From: a virus
Length of the DNA stretch: 64,000 bases
Direction: 5' to 3' (one strand)
Virus record (IMG/VR): IMGVR_UViG_3300028801_000008
Coordinates: 37,167-101,166 of that record
Part shown: positions 48,738 to 56,783 of the stretch, one piece after another
Layout: every line of letters begins with the position of its first letter
Numbering within the stretch: the stretch's first letter is position 1
Notes under the pieces: model-generated
The model's database searches: none
The model's input: only the letters and a program-made list of their open reading frames with translations
What the model was told of the DNA's origin: nothing
Translations under genes and position numbers: made by a program

Positions 48738-48966
48738 TAGATATGATTCGTCGCAATTGTAGCGGTAGCAGACGGTCACTTTAGCTCCCCGCTACGTCGC
48801 TGGTTAGTTTAGAATTAGATCAACAACAAGGATAGAAGAGTGGGTAGGGTGGTTTGCTTAGAGAGTGGTCTAGATGGAGCCAGGGCGGCTCGATCTTAGA
48901 TACCGTGACCGGGCGGTATACCCCGAGTCCTAACAGCCCGAGTTCATCCTGAGGCGTAGCTATCCC

Positions 48967-49248
48967 TTGAATTACTGCGTGCTATCGTTAGAAGAAGCTG
49001 GACGTATGGAACATTACGGTATCTGGCCAACGTGTAAGCATCATCGGCACATATCGAAACGTGACGCTGAGACGTTGATCAAAGCAGAGACGCATCGGCA
49101 AGTGGGCGGTATGAATACGGCGGTTGAATGCAGTACGTACATCGTATCGGTGAACGTCGGTTCGGTTTGGCAACCTGTGCCATGCTCTGATTGGAATGGC
49201 AAGCCTGTAAATGGTTTAAGAATTTGGGGACTTCCAAGAACTGTATAG
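48967..49248 (+). CDS. hypothetical protein, first rightward gene
   Basis: 93 residues if the TTG at 48967 is used; ATG 49006 would give 80. Neither has a good Shine-Dalgarno. GNAETLI-like helix, then VECSTYIVSVNVGSVWQPVP. The body looks like real protein. It is followed 13 bases later by a GIY-YIG gene. Confidence 0.5.
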   Translation: MNYCVLSLEEAGRMEHYGIWPTCKHHRHISKRDAETLIKAETHRQVGGMNTAVECSTYIVSVNVGSVWQPVPCSDWNGKPVNGLRIWGLPRTV

Positions 49249-49261
49249 TGCAGGAGTACGT

Positions 49262-49990
49262 ATGAAGAATGAACAGCAAGGTCTCATATACTACTTTCAT
49301 TGTACTGTAAATGGTAAGGGTTACGTAGGGCAGCATGAACGAGTAAATGAACTCGTTCGTTGGCGTGGGCACAAATGTGCTGCGTTTGTGAAGAAGATAA
49401 AGCATCCGCTGTATAATGCGATGCGTTTGTATGGGTGGGAAGCGTTTGAGAAATCAGTTGTTTGGCGTGGGCCTGTTTCGCTGTTGAATGAGAAAGAAGA
49501 ATTTTACATCGCGAAGCTTGACACGTTCATCGACAATGGTCACGGCTACAATCTCACCACTGGTGGTTGTGGTGGAATGCAGTTTTCAAAGAGATCATTA
49601 AAACTTCTTTCTAAGAAACAGAAAGCTGTGTGGGCAGATCCAGACTACCGAGCAAAGAAAACCGTACTCTTCGCTAGTAAAGAGTTTCGTGACTCAGTAA
49701 GCGCAGCATGTAAAGAGCGGTTTAAGGATCCCGTAAAGAAAGCTGCGCATCTGGAAGAGGTGCGATCACCACGTAGACGTAGCTTAGTCAGTAAACAGTC
49801 TAAGTCTATGTGGGCCACAAAACGTGAACTCTTGATGTCCAAGTTTGAAAGCCCAGAGTTTGTTGCTAAGTGTTCCGAAGCTTCTAAACGTGGTTGGGCA
49901 GCACGTTCGGCAGAAGACAGAGCAGCTTTATCCGCAAAGATTTGGGAAACGCGTCGCGCAAATGCAGCTAAGAAATTGGCTGCGAAGTGA
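49262..49990 (+). CDS. GIY-YIG homing endonuclease
   Basis: 242 residues, AGGAG upstream of ATG. The nuclease core reads GLIYYFHCTVNGKGYVGQ (GIY...YVG, about 7-24), RWRGHK and YNLTTGGCGG. The C-terminal half is a run of NUMOD3-like DNA-binding repeats (KAVWADPDYRAKKT, ERFKDPVKKAA). It is a paralogue of the 54970-55830 gene and probably a free-standing mobile gene. Confidence 0.85.
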   Translation: MKNEQQGLIYYFHCTVNGKGYVGQHERVNELVRWRGHKCAAFVKKIKHPLYNAMRLYGWEAFEKSVVWRGPVSLLNEKEEFYIAKLDTFIDNGHGYNLTTGGCGGMQFSKRSLKLLSKKQKAVWADPDYRAKKTVLFASKEFRDSVSAACKERFKDPVKKAAHLEEVRSPRRRSLVSKQSKSMWATKRELLMSKFESPEFVAKCSEASKRGWAARSAEDRAALSAKIWETRRANAAKKLAAK

Positions 49991-50097
49991 TACGGTCCAT
50001 TGTAGTGTGGGGTTCGGCGCTGGTGGTTGGGTGCACCGCGTGGTGGATGGCGGCATGGGCGGTTTGGTTAGCGATCGAGGTATGGCGATGGATTTGA
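49987..50097 (+). CDS. 36-residue membrane peptide
   Basis: MIRSIVVWGSALVVGCTAWW and on, one Trp-rich membrane segment. GTG overlaps the GIY-YIG stop (GTGA); its end overlaps the next start. Confidence 0.5.
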   Translation: MIRSIVVWGSALVVGCTAWWMAAWAVWLAIEVWRWI

Positions 50098-50243
50098 TAG
50101 AGAGCTTGAAGAAGCTTGAAGAGTACGTCCATGCTTGTTGGGCCGGCAAGGTAGGCACCGTGCTGTTCGATGAGAAGCTCACGGCCGAGGAGTTGATGGT
50201 GGTGTACTCCTACCGCAGCATGATGTCGGAACAAGCTAGTTAG
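50088..50243 (+). CDS. small hypothetical protein
   Basis: 51 residues from ATG 50088 (GAGG seven bases upstream): MDLIESLKKLEEYVHACWAG. No family. The longer upstream frame is not supported. Confidence 0.6.
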   Translation: MDLIESLKKLEEYVHACWAGKVGTVLFDEKLTAEELMVVYSYRSMMSEQAS

Positions 50244-50245
50244 CC

Positions 50246-50251
50246 TATAAT
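50246..50251 (+). promoter_or_regulatory. TATAAT -10-like element
   Basis: Plus-strand TATAATATATG, about 90 bases before the tRNA-like gene. No clear -35. Confidence 0.3.
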
Positions 50252-50338
50252 ATATGTAGGGTGCGTTTAGCGGCAGGGAACGGCGGAACATGAAAACCGC
50301 GCAAATTACCAGTTAGCCCGCGAGTGCCCTAAAGATTA

Positions 50339-50402
50339 CGGTGAATGGCGCGCTAGCTTTGGGAGCTAGATGCCGGAGGTTCAAATCCTTCTTCACCGAC
50401 CA
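50339..50402 (+). tRNA. tRNA-Pro(UGG)-like gene lacking a D-arm
   Basis: Acceptor CGGTGAA (50339-50345) pairs perfectly with TTCACCG (50392-50398), followed by A and encoded CCA (50400-50402). The anticodon arm CTAGC/GCTAG encloses TTTGGGA, anticodon UGG at 34-36. T-arm GGAGG/CCTTC encloses TTCAAAT. Only seven bases (TGGCGCG) lie between acceptor and anticodon arm, where a D-arm of about 16 should be; they look like a tRNA-Pro D-stem collapsed between its two GCGC halves. Either a tRNA remnant or a minimal tRNA-like RNA. Confidence 0.6.
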
Positions 50403-50881
50403 TATTGCTCAGAAGCTATGGGCAATCGAGCCATCTAGGCTGGACCACCACGTTACCCAGATAGATGTACTCACGTTCTTTGACCAAACTGTTGAGAGAC
50501 ACTCTTTGAGTGTGCATGTCCTGGACTCGGGGTTATCGAGCACCCTTCCTCCGCGCTCTCCGGATAGGGCAGCCGCAGTGAGTGCGGCAAAGTTCTCGTG
50601 AGTAACGACGACCGTTCAGCTTACTTTAGAGTGAGCATGCCATTGGCACCCATAACGGAAACAGTTACATCGGCGGCACTCTACGGAGGCCGCACGACAT
50701 TGAGCGTGGTTAGCAGCGACCAGGGTGTCACTCGATAAGTAGTACGAGTTGACCAGTAAGAACACCTAATAGCTGCCTGCTCTGAAGAAGAGTGCAAGTA
50801 GACGGACGTCCAGAGGGGCTGCTGACCGCACAACGTGGTTCGCGGCCCTTCCTTGCTTTAAGTCCCAGGAGATATAACCGC

Positions 50882-51574
50882 ATGGCATCTAAGAAGCAGT
50901 CTAAGGCCACCGCGCCTGCTGCTAAGGTGCCGGCAAAAACGCACGACGGTCGTCCCACACGAGCAGAGAAGTCCGCAGCCAATAAGACTGTGTTTCGTGC
51001 TGTGCAAGCAGAATCACAACGTAAAGCCAAAGAATCTGTTGCCGAAGTAAAGCTCGCCATTCAGGACCAAGTAGTTTCAGAGCGGAAGGTTGGTCGACCA
51101 CCGAATCCAGAATTTCCATGGACAGACGAGCTCGGCGAGCAACTCTTTGCGCTGATCGCTACTGGCAGCACGTTACGTGAATTAGCAGCCATCGAAGGAA
51201 ACCCGAGTCTGTATCAACTCGTGAAGTGGCTTGCAGATAAAGAACACTCCTTCTCGAAAATCCATGCGCGCGCGAAAGAGTTTCTTGTACCACTTTTCGA
51301 AGACGACGCAAGGGCAATAACTCAACGTCCTACAAGCTACTCCATCGTCACCCATAAGCAAGTCGTTACTCGGGACGGCGACGTTGAGGATCTAGTAGAG
51401 AGTCGCATCGTCGACAACGTCGAGAGAGCCAAGCTCGCATTCGCCGGGTTACAGTGGACATTGGGCCATCTACAGCCCAAGAAGCATGGACGCCAGCCTG
51501 ACCTCGGCGGCGGTGGAAAGAACGAGCAGCTGGAAGGTTTGTTTGCAGCACTAAAGGCTGGGCCGAGTGAGTGA
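50882..51574 (+). CDS. terS: terminase small subunit
   Basis: 230 residues from ATG 50882 (AGGAG upstream). Basic N-terminus, a predicted HTH region with GSTLRELAAIEGNPSLYQLV (about 100-119), a central oligomerisation-like part and a Gly-rich end. It directly precedes and overlaps the large terminase, the usual TerS place. It would recognise the packaging site. Confidence 0.75.
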   Translation: MASKKQSKATAPAAKVPAKTHDGRPTRAEKSAANKTVFRAVQAESQRKAKESVAEVKLAIQDQVVSERKVGRPPNPEFPWTDELGEQLFALIATGSTLRELAAIEGNPSLYQLVKWLADKEHSFSKIHARAKEFLVPLFEDDARAITQRPTSYSIVTHKQVVTRDGDVEDLVESRIVDNVERAKLAFAGLQWTLGHLQPKKHGRQPDLGGGGKNEQLEGLFAALKAGPSE

Positions 51575-52856
51575 CACCGAGCTGATCATCAAGCCCTTCG
51601 GCAAGAAGTCGCATTCCTTCATCATGCGACCGCCGGAGCAGGACAAGCGGTACACCATCCTTATTGGCACAGTGCGAAGTTCTAAGACCTTCACGCTGAA
51701 CGCCAAGACGATCGTGCAATTGTGCCGTTATAAGATACCGCCCAACGCCAAGCGGCTGATGACGGGCGCGTCAAAGCAAACGATCTACCGCAACGTACTC
51801 ATCGATCTGTTCAACGTTGTAGGCAAGGACAACTACAGTTACAACTCGTCCACTGGCGAGCTCTGGCTGTTCGGCACGCAGTGGTTCGTTATGGGTGCCA
51901 AGGACGAAGCGTCTTATCGCCAAATCCTTGGTATGACAATCGGCATCGCCATTGGCGACGAAGTTGTCGAGTATCCAAAGTCATTCCTCGCGCAGCTGTT
52001 CCTTCGTATGTCCCCGGCTGGAGCGCGCTTCTACGCCTCCACCAACACGTCGAATCCCTATTGCTATTTAAAGGCTGAGGTCATCGACTCTCCGGCGTTC
52101 AAGGACGACCTGGAGATCATCAACTTCGGACTGGCCGATAACCCCAACATCGATGAGAAGTCAAAGCTGGCCATCATCGCTTCGCAGACCGGCGTCTACT
52201 ACCAACGCTACATACTTGCGCAGTGGGTAGTTGCTGAAGGCAGCATCTATCGGGACAGCTACGACGAGACGGCTAACCTATTCGACGGCGTGTTGACTAA
52301 GGACGGAGTGGTTACGGTGCTTCCACCGGAGCCCATCGCTCTGCGCAACGCGGGTGGGTTTGTCGACCATTGGTTCGCTGTCGATCCTGGCGTGGATCAC
52401 GTCCAGTCGCACTTAGAGTTCTACGACGACGGCGACGTTATATGGTGTGTGCGCGAGCAGCGTTGGGACAGCCGCAAAGAAATGCGCATGAAGACCGACG
52501 GCCAATACGCCGACGATCTAGTCGCAATCGGAGCCGATAAGTTCCAGGTGATTGTACCGCCCGAAGCGGCGTCGTTCAAGCAGGAGCTCATACAACGTGG
52601 CTTCTGGGTCACGGACGCCGACAACTCCGTCAAGGAAGGCATCCATACAGTGTCTACGCTGCTGCAGCGCCGGAAGCTGATGATTAGTAAGAATGGTTGC
52701 CCGGAGCTCGTGAAGCGAATTCCCAATTACGCATGGGATTCTAACGCTGCTAAACGTGGCATCGAGCAGCCACTGAAGATTGAGGATGACGATCTGGACG
52801 CGTTGCGTTACGGTGTGCACGGTAAGATCCCCAACTGGCGAATCTCGTTAGGATGA
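51567..52856 (+). CDS. terL: terminase large subunit
   Basis: 429 residues from a GTG overlapping the TerS stop. Walker A GTVRSSKT (about 34-41), Walker B IGIAIGDEVVEY (about 125-136), and the C-terminal nuclease with WFAVDPGVDH and a late DDDLDALRYGVHG, the RNase H-like metal residues. It powers packaging and cuts DNA. It is followed by an HNH gene, as in many tailed phages. Confidence 0.9.
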   Translation: MSDTELIIKPFGKKSHSFIMRPPEQDKRYTILIGTVRSSKTFTLNAKTIVQLCRYKIPPNAKRLMTGASKQTIYRNVLIDLFNVVGKDNYSYNSSTGELWLFGTQWFVMGAKDEASYRQILGMTIGIAIGDEVVEYPKSFLAQLFLRMSPAGARFYASTNTSNPYCYLKAEVIDSPAFKDDLEIINFGLADNPNIDEKSKLAIIASQTGVYYQRYILAQWVVAEGSIYRDSYDETANLFDGVLTKDGVVTVLPPEPIALRNAGGFVDHWFAVDPGVDHVQSHLEFYDDGDVIWCVREQRWDSRKEMRMKTDGQYADDLVAIGADKFQVIVPPEAASFKQELIQRGFWVTDADNSVKEGIHTVSTLLQRRKLMISKNGCPELVKRIPNYAWDSNAAKRGIEQPLKIEDDDLDALRYGVHGKIPNWRISLG

Positions 52857-53173
52857 TCGTATCTAGGAAGAAGATAGCTGCCAAATTTGGTAATAGGTGC
52901 GCGTACTGTGGCCAACCGCTAAAGCGTAATTGGTGCCGCGAACACGTCAAGCCGATTGTGCGCTTCCGTAACGTGCGCTGGTCGTTTTCCGGACGTCATG
53001 GGTGCAAGTACCCTGAGAATCACACGCTGGACAACATCGTTCCTGCCTGCAAAGAGTGCAACGATTCGAAAAGTTCTTTGGACATTGAAACATGGCGAGC
53101 ATCGCTGAAGTGGCTCCCACTGGGACAGCCAGTGATCTTTTGGTTCGAGAGGTACAAAGATGCCAGCACTTGA
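52853..53173 (+). CDS. HNH endonuclease (packaging-associated)
   Basis: 106 residues, ATGA overlap with terL. CAYCGQPL, EHVKPIVRF and DNIVPACKECNDSKSS form an HNH site with a structural zinc (two CxxC). HNH genes directly beside terminase take part in packaging in several phages. A homing role is the alternative. Confidence 0.85.
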   Translation: MIVSRKKIAAKFGNRCAYCGQPLKRNWCREHVKPIVRFRNVRWSFSGRHGCKYPENHTLDNIVPACKECNDSKSSLDIETWRASLKWLPLGQPVIFWFERYKDAST

Positions 53174-53339
53174 CGAGTACGTAGTGAAGATGGAATGTGA
53201 TACGTCTAGACTACTGTCTGATTTGCAGCGGTTCGCTGAGGATGTTTGCGGCGCGATGCCTTTCGTGTCGTCGATCGACGTAAGCGTGAACGGCGTGTCG
53301 CAGACCTTCGCGGTTTACGTCGGAGAAGCGGAACTATGA
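53160..53339 (+). CDS. small hypothetical protein
   Basis: 59 residues beginning MPALDEYVVKMECDTSRLLS; ATG 53160 has GAGG upstream. Overlaps the HNH gene end. No family. Confidence 0.6.
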   Translation: MPALDEYVVKMECDTSRLLSDLQRFAEDVCGAMPFVSSIDVSVNGVSQTFAVYVGEAEL

Positions 53340-53512
53340 GCAAGGACGAAGTCCGCAGAGAACACGCTAACGCGCTGCGTGAACTCATTGTCTACGGCAT
53401 GGCAGGTATCAAGCTGACCAAGGAGATGCGTCGCCGCGAAGTACTGGCGCGCGCCGCCTGCGGCGGGGATTGTAACTGTGCATTGTCGATAAGGAAGGTC
53501 GTGAAGAAGTGA
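53336..53512 (+). CDS. small hypothetical protein
   Basis: 58 residues from ATG 53336 (ATGA overlap): helical, ends with CGGDCNCALS, perhaps metal-binding. No family. Confidence 0.55.
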   Translation: MSKDEVRREHANALRELIVYGMAGIKLTKEMRRREVLARAACGGDCNCALSIRKVVKK

Positions 53513-53730
53513 AGTTTCTAGGGATGTTACTGTTCGAAGTGTGTGTGGATGGCTCAATTCCGACCATGCCGAAGTTACATTGGCCAAGCTGGAAGGAAGC
53601 GTACAATGGTTACTGGATCGCGAGGCGCAACTACAAGACGCAACGGTTTTACGACGAAGCGCGACGCGCTGAATTCGCGCCATACAACGATGCCGTGAAG
53701 TTCTACGACAAGCTGAGGAATGCGCGGTGA
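53509..53730 (+). CDS. small hypothetical protein
   Basis: 73 residues from GTG 53509 (GTGA overlap), aromatic and basic (NGYWIARRNYKTQRFYDEAR). No family. Confidence 0.55.
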   Translation: MKFLGMLLFEVCVDGSIPTMPKLHWPSWKEAYNGYWIARRNYKTQRFYDEARRAEFAPYNDAVKFYDKLRNAR

Positions 53731-54023
53731 CCCTCGAGCAAGAGATCCTCAAAGCGCCGAAGCCCATTTCGTTCAGCATATCCACCGACGACATCCAGGC
53801 ATTGTACGCATGTAAGACCAACCCAGACCAGTACAATCAACTGCTCCTAGCTCGTCTACGCGATTGCGGTGGCCCGGTCGAGGGCCAGCTTACACTGAAG
53901 CTGGCGCACGGACGCCTCGCTAAGATGAAGGACAGTCCGCTGGAAGCGCAGACAGAATTCACATATATCTGGCTGCCGGCCGAATACGTAGCTGCCATCG
54001 CAGCAGGAACGGGAAGAGCTTAG
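53727..54023 (+). CDS. hypothetical protein
   Basis: 98 residues from GTG 53727 (GTGA overlap). Mixed alpha/beta, ends WLPAEYVAAIAAGTGRA. No family. Confidence 0.55.
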   Translation: MTLEQEILKAPKPISFSISTDDIQALYACKTNPDQYNQLLLARLRDCGGPVEGQLTLKLAHGRLAKMKDSPLEAQTEFTYIWLPAEYVAAIAAGTGRA

Positions 54024-54208
54024 TGGCGAGGTGCGTGACAGTGAAGGGCAAAGCAGTCGTGAAGTCAGACGCAGTAGAACGCAAGTTCGTAACCTGTGAA
54101 GAAGCTCGTGAGTTATCCAAGCAAGTAGGTCTGCGCATCTTTTGGCGACCGAATAGTCTTGTCGATCCGGAGCGCCGCAACACCAACATGGCCGAAGTAC
54201 TAGCGTAG
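54023..54208 (+). CDS. small hypothetical protein
   Basis: 61 residues from GTG 54023 (TAGTG overlap). Basic, strand-helix layout (VVKSDAVERKFVTCEEAREL). No family. Confidence 0.5.
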   Translation: MARCVTVKGKAVVKSDAVERKFVTCEEARELSKQVGLRIFWRPNSLVDPERRNTNMAEVLA

Positions 54209-54291
54209 AATTGGTTGTCCAGCCAGTGAGCTATTTGTAACACCCGTTGTACGCATGTCGCAGTAACTAGCCAGACCACCCACCAGGCCAC

Positions 54292-54297
54292 TATAAT
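54292..54297 (+). promoter_or_regulatory. TATAAT -10-like element
   Basis: Plus-strand TATAATTAAA in the gap 54209-54336, about 40 bases before the next gene. No consensus -35. Confidence 0.4.
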
Positions 54298-54336
54298 TAA
54301 ACCAGCAGCAACCGCTGCGTGAAGGGAGCCAAGTCT

Positions 54337-54522
54337 ATGGCTGATGATTTCCGTAGACACCCCGGCTACCCGCCTGATGTAGAGGGTGATCTAGCACGTG
54401 AACTACGAGAGACGAACAAACTGTTGCGCGAAGTCTGTTGCGATTTGCGCCAGTTAATCAAGCTCTTGTCCGACAAGGCGAAAGACAACGTCGATGGCGG
54501 GTCCATCGCACAAATCAAATAA
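54337..54522 (+). CDS. small helical hypothetical protein
   Basis: 61 residues from ATG 54337 (AAGGGAG upstream). A coiled-coil run (RELRETNKLLREVCCDLRQL). May be a small virion or scaffold-like protein; not assigned. Confidence 0.55.
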   Translation: MADDFRRHPGYPPDVEGDLARELRETNKLLREVCCDLRQLIKLLSDKAKDNVDGGSIAQIK

Positions 54523-54536
54523 GGAGTAACACAGAC

Positions 54537-54872
54537 ATGGCTCTTCTTCCGATTCAGCCCGGCAACACCCCCGTATTTCAAGTAACCCCTGCGTTCACCG
54601 GCGCGGCTTTCACGCTCGACGGCACCAAGGCCGCAGTCACTTCGTCCGACATGACCAACTTCCCGGTCGCGTTGGTTCCCTCCGACCCCACCGGCACCAC
54701 GTTCTCGGCTGCCATTCCTGCTGGCGCAGTAATTGCTGCTGGTGGTGAGGCCATTCAAGTAACCTGGACTTACACAAATCTTGATGGCACCGTGGCGACT
54801 GTCACCGGCACCGTCACCGAGGAAGGCATCGTCGATGATGTCAGCGGAGGGGTTTTTGCCCAAGTGGCTTAA
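54537..54872 (+). CDS. Ig-like virion-type protein
   Basis: 111 residues from ATG 54537 (AAGGAG upstream). Thr/Val-rich beta pattern (FQVTPAFTGAAFTLDGTKAA, IQVTWTYTNLDGTVATVTG) like a single Ig/fn3-type domain, as found in head-decoration and tail proteins. Good coding character; a terminator follows. Confidence 0.5.
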   Translation: MALLPIQPGNTPVFQVTPAFTGAAFTLDGTKAAVTSSDMTNFPVALVPSDPTGTTFSAAIPAGAVIAAGGEAIQVTWTYTNLDGTVATVTGTVTEEGIVDDVSGGVFAQVA

Positions 54873-54907
54873 GAAATAAATCTTCAAAGATAGGTCCTGC
54901 AGACCGA

Positions 54908-54942
54908 CAAGGCCGCTCATCTCCGGGCGGCCTTCTTTGATT
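54908..54942 (+). terminator. rho-independent terminator
   Basis: AAGGCCGC (54908-54915) pairs with GCGGCCTT (54926-54933), followed by CTTTGATTT on the plus strand. It ends the transcript before the second GIY-YIG gene. Confidence 0.75.
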
Positions 54943-54969
54943 TAACTACCGGAGCCGCTGGAGATAGCG

Positions 54970-55830
54970 ATGAAGAAATCGAAGCAAGAACAGATTGGGT
55001 GTATATACCATTCTGTAAATCTAAAGAATGACATGGGATACGTTGGTCAGCATAAGAACGTGCTGACTGTGCTGAAACGATGGAAAGGTCACGTAGGACA
55101 AGCACGTAAAGGATGCAAGTCCTACTTCCACAGTGCACTGCGTAAGAACAAGTACGAAGAGGGTTTCAGTTGGGAAGTGATCTGGACTGGCCCAATAAGT
55201 CGTCTGAATGAAATGGAAACGTATTACATCGCGAAGCTGCACACGTTCGTTGACGACCCGTTAGGTGGTGGCTACAACCTGACACGCGGCGGTGGACAGC
55301 ACATAGAATTCGGTGCCGTAGCTAGAAACAACATGCGCAAAGCGCAGTTAAAACGATTCTCTGACCCGGCTGTACGTGCTAGTGTCGCAGCAGCATGTAG
55401 GAAGACATTCGCTGACCCAGAAGTTAGGGCTTACGTTAGCTCGCAACTGAAGGCAAAGCACGCAGCCGATCCTGATCTGCGCAAACGGTGTGCGCGCCCT
55501 AGGACGGCTAAATTCAAAGCCAATACTAGCAAGATGTTCAAACGCTTGTGGGAAGACCCTGTTTGGCGAGCTAACCACGGCGCTAACGTTGGTAAGAAGA
55601 AAACACCTGCGCAGAAACAAGCATGTTCCGAGCGCGCCAAAGCGCAATGGGCCAATAAAGAAAGCCGCGCTAAACTAGAACGTGGGCTGCAGAACATGAA
55701 TCGTGCACCACAGTCTACGGAAGTACTATCACAACGTGCTAAGTCACAGTGGGCCGACAGAGACTACAGATCACGGCAGTCGAAGAGCAGACTAGCTTCT
55801 TGGGCACGCCGCAAAGCTCTAGCAAAATAA
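54970..55830 (+). CDS. GIY-YIG homing endonuclease, second copy
   Basis: 286 residues. IGCIYHSVNLKNDMGYVGQ (about 8-26) is the GIY-YIG core; GYNLTRGGG is the C-terminal part of the nuclease fold. The tail is a long series of NUMOD3-like repeats (KRFSDPAVRASVAAACRKTF). Clearly a paralogue of the 49262-49990 gene; it sits between a terminator and the next gene, so it may be an insertion. Confidence 0.85.
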   Translation: MKKSKQEQIGCIYHSVNLKNDMGYVGQHKNVLTVLKRWKGHVGQARKGCKSYFHSALRKNKYEEGFSWEVIWTGPISRLNEMETYYIAKLHTFVDDPLGGGYNLTRGGGQHIEFGAVARNNMRKAQLKRFSDPAVRASVAAACRKTFADPEVRAYVSSQLKAKHAADPDLRKRCARPRTAKFKANTSKMFKRLWEDPVWRANHGANVGKKKTPAQKQACSERAKAQWANKESRAKLERGLQNMNRAPQSTEVLSQRAKSQWADRDYRSRQSKSRLASWARRKALAK

Positions 55831-55840
55831 GTTTGGAAGA

Positions 55841-55880
55841 GCCCTCGTATTCATACCTGGATGCGAGGGCATTTTACGTT
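55841..55880 (+). terminator. terminator-like hairpin
   Basis: GCCCTCG (55841-55847) pairs with CGAGGGC (55864-55870), followed by ATTTTACGTTT. It isolates the homing gene from the next one. Confidence 0.65.
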
Positions 55881-55898
55881 TGGACGAAGGAGACTGAA

Positions 55899-56783
55899 AT
55901 GGGCAAGCCGACGGTACTACGTGATGGGCCGGGAACAATCAACGACCGCAAGGCCCGGCTGCACCGCGCGCTGGACGCCGCTCTGGACGCGAGGGCGGCG
56001 CGGGACGAAGCACGCATGCCGTATAAATCTTGTGAGATTCGCACCATGCCCAGCGGACGTGCGTACGTCAAGCTGCCAGACGGCAAAGAACAAACCGGGT
56101 TCCCCAGTGAAGCGGCGGCGATCAAGTGGGTCAACCAGTACGAAAAAGGTAGCGCCAAAGACGAGTACAAGTACGCCGAGAAGCCCAAGCAGGCGAAGCC
56201 CATCGTCACCTTCCTGGATCGCTACGTGGCCAAGAAGGCCGAAGAAGCGAAGTCCTCCGCCGCTCAGGGGAAGGACGCCGTCAATCCAGTAGGCTCCACG
56301 CGCCACGACGTACAGAAGGCACCGGCCAATGTAGCGCCCATGGCGAAGGTGATTCCACGCTCCAAGCGTCCGGCGGAAGATGCCGCGTCCTTCGAGGCGC
56401 AGATCAAGGCCGTAAGTGAAGGCGCTCTGGGAAAAGTTAAGACAGCCGCTACTATGAAAGACACGCTGGCTAAGTACGAAGTAATTGCGCGCAAAGCACT
56501 GTCTGAAGGCGTTCCTCTCGCTAAGGTTACGGCCGTTCTAAAGGCCGAGAAGTCTCGGCTCACCACGGCGAAAGCCTCCGACTCCGAGAAGGACGCCTGG
56601 AAACGCGACACCGACGCTGGATCGGCCAAGCTGGTCAAACGTGAGCTCGAGCAGGGAATGACCCCGGCAAATATCGTGAAGAAATACGGGTTCAGCGCGT
56701 CGTTTGTTGACGACTTAGTCAGCAAGAAGTTGAAGAAGACGCATAAAGATTCTGGGTATGCGAAGGACGTCGCACCAGTGTGA
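55899..56783 (+). CDS. hypothetical protein with C-terminal HTH-like region
   Basis: 294 residues from ATG 55899 (GAAGGAG upstream). Basic, Ala/Lys-rich; the C-terminal NIVKKYGFSASFVDDLVSKK looks like a helix-turn-helix. It lies just before the head genes, where scaffold or head-associated proteins usually lie, but the fold is not established. Confidence 0.6.
   Translation: MGKPTVLRDGPGTINDRKARLHRALDAALDARAARDEARMPYKSCEIRTMPSGRAYVKLPDGKEQTGFPSEAAAIKWVNQYEKGSAKDEYKYAEKPKQAKPIVTFLDRYVAKKAEEAKSSAAQGKDAVNPVGSTRHDVQKAPANVAPMAKVIPRSKRPAEDAASFEAQIKAVSEGALGKVKTAATMKDTLAKYEVIARKALSEGVPLAKVTAVLKAEKSRLTTAKASDSEKDAWKRDTDAGSAKLVKRELEQGMTPANIVKKYGFSASFVDDLVSKKLKKTHKDSGYAKDVAPV

Larger units (their letters stand above)
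48420..48800. other. origin/control-like region with iterons
   Basis: Part of the 580-base divergent gap (48387-48966) with no gene. CCGCTACAATT occurs at 48462 and 48536 and inverted at 48755; GTTAGCGG at 48477 and 48684 and inverted at 48524. An AT-rich stretch including TATATATATA (48581-48590) sits among them. Two longer direct repeats are listed separately. The arrangement fits a replication origin or a divergent promoter/operator region. Confidence 0.5.
50244..50881 (+). other. 638-base non-coding region before terminase
   Basis: No gene seen. It holds a TATAAT (50246-50251), the tRNA-Pro-like sequence (50339-50402) and several small hairpins: GCCGCA/TGCGGC near 50571-50587, GCGGC/GCCGC and ACTCG/CGAGT further on. 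Its position directly upstream of the terminase pair is where phage cos or pac sites usually lie; none can be proved here. Confidence 0.45.

Noticed and set aside
48420-48800. CRISPR-like array
   Set aside because: Only two or three copies of each repeat, irregular spacers, no cas genes; iterons fit better.
50400-50760. Further tRNA genes near the tRNA-Pro-like sequence
   Set aside because: A few ACCA and TTCG words occur but no second set of arms can be paired.
50792-50881. Longer N-terminus of the small terminase
   Set aside because: No Shine-Dalgarno for the upstream start, and the ATG at 50882 has AGGAG. The extra residues are not family-like.
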